From Paralichthys olivaceus (Eukaryota > Chordata > Actinopteri > Pleuronectiformes > Paralichthyidae), in contig NC_091096.1 of NCBI RefSeq assembly GCF_024713975.1, forward strand, positions 7,636,001 to 7,700,000: a stretch of DNA of 64,000 nucleotides. Reading direction: 5' to 3'. The notes under the pieces are model-generated. The model worked only from the letters and a program-made list of their open reading frames with translations, ran no database searches and was not told the DNA's origin. A program made the position numbers and the translations under genes. Below are positions 47,901 through 59,900 of this stretch, in pieces (the stretch's first letter is position 1; each line of letters starts with the position of its first letter).

Positions 47901-50900
47901 GCCGATTAAGAAACGTATATGAATCTCCACTCTCTAATTTTAATCGAAAATGTTTTGTTTTTATAAAATGCTCATGGGAATTCTACAACTTATCTGCAGA
48001 ACAAATACTGAAAACACACACTGAATGAGAAAAGCATTTTAGAAGAGCTCATATATCCGCCAAGGCTCAACACTCCCCTTAAATTCAGTCAAGCAGCATT
48101 TTTTTGATTAAGATCCATGAATTATTCTGTAGGAAAATTGTGACAATGTCGGAAAACGCCCTTTCTTGCAATGTTAAAGAAAGTCCTGGATTTACTCTGG
48201 ATCCACATCTGTCATAAAAGATGTAACTTTACATTAAGTTTTTTTTGTTTTCTAGTTGGATGAGTTCATCGTTGAGGCAGTGGCCATTGGGCAGATCCGC
48301 AGGGTGAGGATTGGACATGATGGGAAAGGTGGAGGCTGCGGCTGGTTCCTTGACAAAGTGATTGTAAGAGAGGAGGGACAGGCTGAGGCCCAAGCCGTAG
48401 AGTTCCCCTGCAACAGGTGCAACCTTCACAGTGTCAAATAATAATTAGAAAAAATAATAGTAATAAAATAATAGTAAAGATGAGAGTTTGATTACTGAAT
48501 AATTTTTGCAGGTGGCTGGATCGCAATGAGGATGACGGACAGATTGTTAGGGAGTTGGTGCCATTCTCAGATGGACAGCGTCTTTACAGTATGTCCCCTT
48601 TTACTTTAACATTTATATTTAAACCCTGAACATGGAGCTGACTGTATATCTGTGTGTGTCAGACATTGACTATCAAATCGCAGTGAAGACAGGAAGTATC
48701 CCCGGAAGCAGCTCAGACTCCAACGTGTTCGTCAAGCTCTACGGAGAGAAAGGTGACACCAGTAAGATGATGCTGGTGGTCTCCGCCAACAACCTGGGGA
48801 ACTACTTTGAGACGGGCCGCATTGACATCTTCACCGTGGAGACCTTCGATATTGGACAGGTGACTGAGAGAAGTTTTAGAATCAAATATTAAAGGGGAAC
48901 AGTTGAAGATTTTGAATGAATGTTTATCCATGAACTTTGAATAGCATCATCCATTTATTCCTTTTCCAGATCAGCCGTCTGATGATCGGCCACACCAATG
49001 AAGGAATGCGCGCCGGCTGGTTCTTGGACAGTGTTCAGATCATGGTTCCGGTCCACGGACGACAGTACATGTTCCCCAGTCACCGCTGGCTGAGCAAGGA
49101 TGAGGCCGACGGCAAGACAGAGGTGGAGATTTACCCGAGTGAGATCCTGGAGATGGAGCAATGTAGGTCACACTTTCTTACACTAGAATAAGAAACGATT
49201 GTGTTATTTTAATCAACATATAAAATGTGAGTATCATTTCAATATCTGTCATATTTGTCAAAGCAATATTGTCAGATTTTGTGCTGTTACTCTTATTTTA
49301 TCGGGTCCGAAGTGTAAATGTACTCTAAGCATATGAGCCAGAACCAAAACTGATTTGTGTGTACTTTGACAATTTGTATTTTCCAGTGATAAACTATGAG
49401 GTAACAGTAGTGTCTGGAGATGTGATGTTTGCCGGCACCAACGCCAGAGTTTACATCCAGATCTATGGAGACAAAGGAAAGACAGAGGTCATCAGGCTCG
49501 AGAGCAGGTCCAATAACTTTGAGCGGAACACCACAGAAATATTCAAGGTATGGAAGCTTGGATTTAAAACTTTTAGTGGAAATGCATCTCAAATGCCAAA
49601 GTACAAAGTTATTGTCCAGATGTGTGTTTGAGATGAAATATCACACATTGTTCTCCAGATTAATGGAAAAGATGTGGGGAAAATCTTCAAGATACGCATC
49701 GGTCACGATGGCTCTGGGATCGGATCCGGCTGGTTCCTGGAGTCAGTGGACGTCAAACATTTAATCATGGCCTTGGTGCCCAAAGAGAAGAAAAAGGAGG
49801 ACAAGAAAAAGAAGAAGAAAAAGAAGAAAGATGAGGATGATGAGGATGAGGATGGAGGAGAGGAGATGCAGGAAGTGGTGCTCACGTATCACTTCCCATG
49901 TTCTCGCTGGCTGGCCGGGGGAGAGGAGGATGGTGAGCTGGTGGTGGAGCTACCGCCCGAGGAGGCCGAGGAGCTGGAAGGTACAAAATAAAAACAATCA
50001 AGTGAGATGTTGGAGAGCAGAGTCGATCATCAGAGCACACGGCAGATATTTGTGTGTATACATGCAAGCATGTTCTCTTAAATACTGATTATTTCAAATG
50101 ATTGATAAGATCAAATCTTAAGGATTAATTAAAAATGTAATCAAAAGATGATTAACCAGATCAGATTTTAGAACCATGAATATCGAGTACTGAATTAATT
50201 TAAGTTTTTCACTAAATAAACAAGGCACACACATCATTTTTATTCTGTTTCATAAGAACATTCCATTCTGGTCGTTATTCTTTCCAGTCACATATCACAT
50301 ATCTGCATCTGTTACTCAGTGCTGATGTTGCGGACATGCATGGTTTTGATTTGACATAGTTTCCTGACCGACATGCAGCATGTGGCAGGTTAAAGAGGTG
50401 TTAGTAATTTCATCCCTTGTGTTGTCTGACAGTCAACACCTATGAAGTGTGCGTCTTCACTGGTGACATGCTGGGAGCTGGGACTGACGCCAACGTCTTC
50501 ATTAATATTTATGGAGAAAATGGAGACACCGGAGAGCGCTATCTCAAGAACTCTGACAACCTCAACAAATTTGAGCGCGGGCAGGTATGACGTTTTAAAT
50601 CAACTGAAAATAAAATGAAGGTATTGAATTATTTAGATTTGTTAAAAACCTGCAGGGAAGGTAAATCATTTAAATTACATATTATATTGTTTCTCAGCTG
50701 ACAACAGTAGGAATGTTTAATTGGATTTCAAATTTTACACAACATGCATTTTTTACTGGGGCTGCACAGTTCTATCCACATTCCTGGAGGGGTGTCGTGC
50801 TGGAAATGAACCAGTTAGTCAAAGACTCAGGCACTTCCACCGTGGTGTGGGTGGAGGTGTATTCTGGGAGGATTACAAGCTCCCCTGCAGGCGAGTCAGC

Positions 50901-53900
50901 TGTGACGGAGAGCAGCTCCGAGGCCTCCTCTGTGTCATTGAACCTGCCCTACTTTTACTCATTACTTAATCCTGATCGGTGAATTATTCATGTCTGCATC
51001 ACACCTGCTTCTGTCGGAACAAAAAACTCATATTCACAGACAAGTAGGTTTATTTTTCTCACACGGATTAAAAGCCACAAAAGCGTCTTGTCAGTCAGTG
51101 ACAGGAATGTTTGTTTAGGATGAGAAACAACTACACGTGCTGTATTTATTTCAGACAGAAATAAGTAACTAATACAAATTCTGATGAGGACAATAACTTA
51201 AAGAACTTTGAGAAAGATTAAAGGTTCATTCTTCACATTGGAGACAAAAAACTCCTCCTCATCTGCTTCGGAAACATGAGTCTGTATTACCTAACGGTGG
51301 ATGCTTTACATCCCCCGGTTTGATTTGGTATTTCAATGGTAGAATGTACTTTAACTCAGTTACTTTACCACTGTAAACCATATTTATACTTTCAAGCTGA
51401 TGATAACTTATAACTTACTACTGCATCTCTCAGATCAATATTGTACTTTTTACACTATAGGTACCAGTTACTTTGCAGATCCTGAATAGTCATATAAACA
51501 CACACTGAGTCTCCACTTTATTAGGTACACCTTTACAGTCTAACGTCATTCAATACAAGGACTTTAATTCTTCTGTTTTTGTCAGTGCCAGAGGTTCCAA
51601 TTTATTTATGTTTTAACAGTGATGTCATAGTTACAGTTGTATTGAACATCCTGTCGTTGATCTTGATAATAACATATAATCAAATGTACTTTTTTTTCAA
51701 AGGATCAGACATTTAAACTCACCATCATTTCCACTTTATCAAATGAAACTCTTAGAGATTGGTTGTCGGTAACAGAACAGTGACCGTGGCTGCCATATTT
51801 CGCAGGAGGACGTTTTCACAGTGGCGGCCATTGATCTGGGTCCTCTGAAGAAGCTGCGGATTCGCCATGACAACACCCAGTCTTACTCCTCTTGGTACCT
51901 GGATCGTGTCGAGATTGTGGACACAAAGGAGGACACGACGTAGGTGAAACCGGCAAACAGCTGGACGTGATGTAAAAGCATGTGGCCTCTGAGTTAAGGT
52001 GCTGATCAGTGAAGTTTCTTGTGTCCGCAGGTATTATTTCCCTTGTAACCGCTGGCTTGCAGTGGATGAGGACGATGGGCAGATAGCGAGGGAGCTGGTG
52101 CCAGTGGACGAGGCCTTCATGAGGCAGGATGAGGATGAGGAGGGGACCGCCGCCACGCTGGGCCTGGAGCAGAAATGTAAAACACTTTCACTTTGTTCAT
52201 GTTTTAGTAGAGGGAGATCAAAGGGTTCATGAATTTATGTAAGTGGTGGTGGTGAAAGATTCAGGTGCAGACGACAGCATTTCTGAAGATGAAAAGGACG
52301 ATTATACTGACCTGTTAAATTCATCTTACAGCCATGTCTACCACATACACCATTAAAGTAAAAACCGGAGAAAAGAAGTACGCTGGAACCGATGCCAACG
52401 TCTATGCCATCCTCTTTGGAGAAAATGATGACACCGGTGAGATGCTGCGCCTCACCAACATCCTGGCGTCGTTGTGGTAACCTCATGCTGCATGTTACTG
52501 GCCAAGCAATCTGAGTTGAATGTTTTCATTGTCATTCACAGGGATCGTCAACTTAAAGGCTTGTAAAACCTACAAGAACAAGTTTGAAAAGGGGATGATC
52601 AACGAGTTCACCGTGGAGGCAGTGGACTTGGGCGATCTGGAGAAGCTTCGCATCGGACACAACAACTCAGGTGGGGAAAGAAAAGGCTCCACAGACCAGC
52701 AATTATAGTACAGTACATGAAACTGAATAACGGTCCAATTGTCAGGGGGTTCTTCCGGCTGGTTCTTGGACTGGGTCGAGATCGACGCAGCCTCGCAGGG
52801 TCAAAGACTACGCTTCCCATGTGGCCGCTGGTTGGATAAGGGCGAGGATGATGGGGCGGTGGTGAGGGATCTGTATCCCGCTGAGCTGCAGACTGAGCTC
52901 TACATGCCGTGTAAGTGAACAGCCTCAGGTCCATTAGTGAAAGCAGCAATGCACCGACGGAGAAACGTTCCTGTTAAAGTGCTTCATGTTAATTTTACTC
53001 AGCTGAAAGCGTTGAAGCATGAGCAGTAAAATGTAGTGAAAGTGGTGGACGTGAAGAAGGATGCTTGTCACAGCACTGAGTCTTTATTACTGTGTGTAAG
53101 TGTTATAGTGTCGCTGTGGATCCTTTTAAACTGCACAACTGTTATAGCACTCTTTGCCTCTTCACACATAAAACTGACCACATTACACAAAAACATAGCA
53201 GCCAAAGATACAGTCATGCTGGCGAGTATATTTTCTCTCTAGAAAAAACAGGGTGAGCAGGAGCCAATCCCAGCTTGCGTTGGGCGAGAGGCGGGGTACA
53301 ACCTGAACAGGTCACTAGTACATCGCAGGTCTTACATACAGAGACAAACAAAAATGCATATTTACATCATACTGTTATAAAATACTTCTCTCTGATTTAC
53401 AAAATGTGAATACCTTGAGTGGAAATACCAAAATGTAAAAGTCCAGAATATGATACTAAAGTTTTGTCAAAATACCCAAAATATGATATGCTGAATATTT
53501 TATCATCTTGATCACATGAGATATTAACGTGCACACACATTTTTTTCTTGCACTTATAAGATATTATGTTTTGTGCACAATGTTTAATAAAAAAATGTTT
53601 TATGGTCTTGGGCTCTGTAAAGTGCCAAAACTATTATGAAGTTCTTTAGCTTGTGACTTTTCCCCTTTCTAAGACTAAGCATGTGAAAAGATGTATTGAA
53701 CTGTCCCTCTTGCCTGTTTCCCTCTGATTTTCAGTTGTGCCCTATGAGATCAAGATCTTCACCAGCGATGTGTTTGGTGCGGGAACAGACGCTGATGTGT
53801 TTATAGCGTTGTATGGACGTAAAGGAGTGAGCACACAGCAGAAACCCCTGTGTGTCAACAAGAGAGAGAGACGTCTGTACTTTGAGAGGGGAGCTGAGGA

Positions 53901-56900
53901 CATGTTCATCGTAGAGGTGAGTGTGCAGATTTTGGATTCTTACGCCCCTGTAGACTGCGGCTGCAGCTCTGCAAACACTGTGATGTCTTCTCCCAGTTGG
54001 AGGATGTTGGTGATGTTATAGAGAAGATCAGGATCGGACACGACAACAAGGGCACCAACCCGGGATGGCACCTGGACAGAGTGGAGATCAGACGACAGCT
54101 CAGGAAAGGAAAGGTGGGGGAAACATTTGAGATTACATCTGTGTCAATAAGTGCATCATTTAGAGTTTCTTTATCTTTGCCCTCATTAGAAGATGAATAA
54201 TGTAACACCGTCTGGCTCGCACATCAGACACGTTAGACAGACACAGCTGCATGGGCCCAGTTTGGGGATGTATATGTCTGTGTTTAACCACAGGGTTCAG
54301 AGACGACCATTTTCCCATGTGAGTGCTGGCTGGCCAAATCTGAAGATGACGGGGAGACGGTGAGGGAGCTGGTCCCCTCAGACATCATCACACAGAAGCT
54401 CCTCAGGGATGGGACGCTGAAAACCACAGAGACGGAGGTGGAGGACGCTCTGGAAAGTAGGTTTACTCTCATTTCAGTGCTGGCAAACAAGTAAAAAACA
54501 AGGTTACAAACAAACAGGTGAATAAACAGACAGGACAAGCAGGAACAAACAGCAGGAAACAATATGCAGGCTCCTAGTGAACAAGGAAACACAAGCAAAG
54601 GATATTCATGGGAAAAGGAATCCTGCACAGATGAGCTCATGAAGGGGAACACTCTCAATGGAAAACATCATGAAGTCAAGTAAAGAAGGAGAATTCAGAA
54701 GGAGCAGAAAATCTTAATAGATTTACGAAGTGTTCGTGTGGTGTCGGAATAATCTAAAAAAATAATTTGGTTAACACCAATTTAAGTCTTAAAATTCTCA
54801 TAAACCAAGGAACATAATTTTACAATCAGCTATAAACAGTAACTAATGTAAATTACTTGTCAAAAAAACTTTTTTTTACAGCCTCCATGTATTTTTCATT
54901 AGTTTTCTTTCAAACCAACTTTGTTTATTGTAGAACAATCATGGGAGGGTATCCATAAGTTAATATGTAATAAAACCTCTGTTCTCTTTTTATTTATGGT
55001 CTGCCCGTGTCCAACAACAACAGTGCGTTGCTGAAAATGCCGCTGTCGAAATGAATTGTGGGACGGCATTTTCTCCTTTCCTTTTAAGATGCACTAAAGC
55101 TCCTTTTCTGATCATTCAGAGAATTTAAACAGCTGGTATTATGGTTTGTTCCACTCAATTATAGGAACCTTCCTGTTAAAAAGACTATTTAAACACATCC
55201 ACACACACACGAGGGGTGGCGGTAATGAGACACAACAGAGCAGGTAATCACAAAGGAAGGAAGGTTGGAAACAACCAACACACAAACAGACACAAGAGAG
55301 GTAATTAAATAATAAATGAAAAGAGCAGACTCTAGGAAACCATTTTGATTTATTTCATAGACAAAGCAATTCCTTGAATAATTTAAAAAATAAACAAGCA
55401 TATGGTCACAGTCACAGCATGAACACAATTGCTCATCATTTACAACTCCGTGAGAAAACAAAGTGTAGCCTGAATACTTAGTTGATAATTGATTTGTTTT
55501 TCCACCACAGCTCACACGTACAACGTGTCAGTGCGGACAGGTGATACGCACGGAGCCGGGACTGATGCCAATGTTTTTCTCACCATCTACGGAGACCTGG
55601 GAGACACAGGAGAGCGCAAACTGGCCAAATCTGAGAGCAACAAGAACAAGTTTGAGAGAGGAGCGGTATGTGGGGAAATGTGTGATTGATTACGTCACAT
55701 TTCTTTGAGCTCTCTTGAGGTTGAGCGTGTTACATCCTCTCTGCCCCTCAGGTGGACAAGTTCTCCATCGAAGCTGTGGATCTGGGGCAAGTGTTTAAGA
55801 TTTGTATTCGCCACGACAACTCCATGATGGGGGCTGACTGGTACCTGGACCAGGTGGAGGTGCTGGATTTGGAAACAGAGGAGGTGTACATGTTCCTGTG
55901 TGAGCGCTGGCTGTCGACAAAGAGAGAGGACAAACACATTGAGAGGACCTTCTTCGTCAAGGTGGGGAGGGAAAGAAGCAAATGAACCGAACCAGTTGAA
56001 TTACTTAATGTCCCTTTAAGCCCAAGTGTGGAAATAGTCAGACAGTGTGGGGAGAATTCACAGTGAGCAAGTCAGCATGTTAAAGAAGATAATTCACTCA
56101 ATTGACATAATTATCTGCTCACCACTGTGCAGATGGAGGGGTGGGTGAAGTGTTTGAGCCCACAAATCACTTTTGGAGTTTCAGGGGTAAATAGCATTTC
56201 AGCCAAATTCAATACAACTGAAGTAAATGGTGAACGATTCTTCAAACGTGAAAAAACAAAAACATAATATGCCTCCATACTTCTGCTGTGGTGTCATCCA
56301 AGTTTCTCTAAGCCCCGGCATTCAAAACTACGTTATTTAAACCATGTCTTTAGCCTCATTGAACTGATTGAATCTATCTGTGCTGTAAGATTCTGAATCT
56401 TCTGCTGCTGGTTTGGGTCTGAGCACCGAGCAACACCTTCATTCATCTATCACAACACTTTGGCACAGATGCCATGTAAATGTGCTCTTTGTCTCTGATT
56501 TTCTATCAACTGCTGCTGCATTGAAACAAGTTCTGAAATGGTTGTTATTGTATTTGTATTTGTGTGGTGCAGGGGTATGAAGGTGAAAGAGGCACTGATC
56601 CAATTTCCAAGAAGTTGGCTCAGGCCAAACTTGGACTGGACAGAAATGCCAACAAGAAGAAAAAGAAGAAAAAGGTGGCTGTGGTGGAAGAGGGTCCAAG
56701 TAAGATCACAAAACTATTCTTCATGTTTTTCAAAGAGGAGACTAAGTCTCTGTAGATGATCTCCTGTTGATGCATTTTGTTCTCTCACAGCAAAGCCATG
56801 AAGGAATTCAAAAAGAATCCAAAAAGTACTGCACGCAAAACTTAAAAAGTAAAAGCGAAACCTTTTAGAGATCATTCAAAATGTTATAATTATAGCTGTG

Positions 56901-59900
56901 TCATCAGTTTGTGTATAATAACAGATGAACAGGTGAAGAAACTGTCAGCCATTGTGCAAAAGACAAGACAAGAAGCTTCATGCACTCTCACATCCACACA
57001 GTAATGGAGTTACAGGCAGCAACAGATTGAAAATGGAAAATGGCGTACTTGGCTCAGGATGAGAAACCGTCTGTAAACACTTTAACAGCTTACTAATTAA
57101 AGATTATAGCTTTAACTAAAAAAAAACAATTGTGGCGATGAAGGGGATAAAAAAGAAAACTAAATTGTTTCTTAATCAGAGGTTTAAAGAGCTTTCAAGA
57201 CTTTACACGGCACAGACACAAGACTATGATTACATAGTGCTAATAAAGAGCCCTTGGAATATAATCTCCCTAAATGTTGATCAACTTTACTATTTAAAGT
57301 GAAATTTGAAAATGAAACATTTTGACAATGTCCTCTCTCTCTCCTAGTCATTCCCTATCACTTCACCTTGTCCACGGGGATAGACCGTGATGCCAGCACC
57401 ACAGCCAGGGTCTATGTCATCATCATCGGCCCCGGCGAGACTGAGACAGAGCGACTGTGGCTGGACCTGCCTGAGGGAAAGACGTCCTTCACAGCTGGCA
57501 CCATGGAGCACTTTGTGTCTTATGGAACTGACGTAGGAGAGATCAAGAGGGTGGAGGTGAGAATCTGGGACCGTCTCTGTTGCTCAATCTGCGAAGCCGT
57601 CTCCTCTCTGCTGCCTCCTCATGACGTTAAAGATTTAAATAAAGCCATTCTCACGCAGCATAATTAATTTCTTGCCTTCCGGTGCCAAAATCAAATGATG
57701 TATCAATTCCCACTTCTACCTTCCCCCTCTTTCTCTCTCCTCCCGCCATCTCCTCCTCAGCTCGGCCATAACGGCGTCACACCAGAGAGCTGCTGGTTGG
57801 TGAATGAGCTGTCGGTTGCCGTGCCAACCAAAGGTATCAAGTACATCTTTCCATGTAAGTGCTGGCTGGCTAAAGACCGGGGAGACGGTCTGACTGCCAG
57901 ACTGTTCAACGTGTTGGACTCCAGCACCATCAACATTATCCGCAAAGTGAGTCAGACTGCGCCAGAAATATCACAGCGTGGAAAACCGTCGTTTTATCTG
58001 TTAAACACAGACTCTGTCTCACCTGTATCTGTGTTGTTTACTGGATATTGTAGGTTGTTTATTCAGCCACTGTGGTCACGGGTGACACTCAGTACGCAGG
58101 GACTGACACCAACATTTTCCTGACTGTGTTCGGAGCCAACGGGAGCACAGAGGAAATGCTGCTGCCCAAAAATGAGATCAGGTCCGTCCTCCTATGACCT
58201 CACAATCCCACAGATCACTTGTCAAGAAAGGAATCGTGAGACATTTTAAAGGGAACATGCTCACTTGATTTCTTCATGAGACCTAAATGACTAGACTTAC
58301 ACCTTTATATATGTGCTCTTATAATGAAGTTGCATCAAGCTGCACAAAGCAACAAGCCTGCAGACTAAATGAAACAAAATCAAGCCAACAACATTTCTAA
58401 TGTTCACACATTCAAACATCATATCTTATTTGTTTAGCTCATTCAAAAACATAAGTGTGGAAACAAGAGTCATTTCTAACAGCCAAGAGAGTGTAAAAAC
58501 TCTGTAAAAATGTTTAAATTTGTTTTTCTATGGATTAAACAAAGTGATATAATGTGTCAGTCAGTGACGTGCTGGTTAGTGGATTTTGTTGTGTTGAGAC
58601 AGACTTGCTGCTTCCACTCATTTCCATCATAGACTGATTATGAAGATGGACGACAGGTCTCCACTTCCTCTTGTTCTGCAAAACTGAAGCCAAAATACCC
58701 AGGATGCAGGGGCTGCCATCTTGCGCTTTTGACATGAACTAGAGTCAGAGTCTGGGCAGTTCTGAGGTCTTAGTGATTTAAGTGCTTGACCAATCACGAG
58801 TCAGCCTCAGCTGTCAATCATGATGTTTAGCCCGTTTTCAACAAATAACTAATTCAAACCAAACTTAAGACAAGAACTACGTAAAATATATTCAATATAT
58901 ACAACATGAACTTTGACTTTTTCATTTGGTTCATGGTTTCCTCTCTTTAGGTCATAAGCTAAATGTCTGCTGTCTCTATAGCTACATAGTTATTTTGTTT
59001 TGCTTTTAAATGTGAGATGATATTTACAACAGTAAATTGTTCACATCTAGGTTTGAAAGAGGCCAAGAAGACACATTCAACCTGGAGATCGATGACATTG
59101 CTCCTCTGAAGAAGATCAGAGTTCGGATCGATGGCAGCGGGAGTCGCCCCGACTGGTTTCTTGACAGTGTAACAATGGCACTTGTGAAATTCCTTCAAAG
59201 ATAATAGAATATTGTTGTGTAACAAAAGTCACAGACTTCTTAAAACTCTTAATTATGCGATTTGAAAAAATTGCAGTTGTCTGATTTCAATATAAAAAGG
59301 AGACATTTAAGACGGAACAGATAATTAAAGCTGAATTTAAAAAAAGCATCTTCATTATTTTGTCCAATTCAGTTGAATCAGAGGCAAAAATACGAATGTG
59401 ATTATGATTGTTTAACACTTTTGGGCCACAAATACTTAAATGTCTCAACAAATGCTTTTAGATCCTGATGCGGAACCTGACCACAGAAGACGTGTATCTG
59501 TTTACCTACGAGAACTGGTTGTCAAAGACCAAAGGGCCAAAGAGGACGAAGGTGTGTGAGCTGGCAGCCGTGGTGGACGAGGAAGAGATGGTGGAGAAAA
59601 CAACCTACATCATCCAAGTCCAGACCAGTGATGTCGGATGTGAGTCATCGGAGTTTAATATGTGTTATTAAATAATAGCATCAATGAGTCAATCGACAGA
59701 AAAAGGATTCCACAACTACTTGGTAAAGTGTGTTTATATCCAGTGTTAACAATATGTGAGGCCACAAGGTTTATTCGTTATTCGTATTTTACTAGTAGAT
59801 TATTATACTGTGTCCAGGTCATGGTACCATTCATGCAGCTTTGTTCGGGCAGATCTAACACTGAGTAAATATCTCTGGTGTTTTAGGTGCCGGCACTGAT

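Noticed and set aside
50713..50982. Possible decayed extra exon in loxhd1 intron 21
   Set aside because: A GC-richer patch with an open frame, but it shows no PLAT motif and PLAT 8 is complete without it. Inserting it would interrupt the FERGQ-to-EDVF junction.
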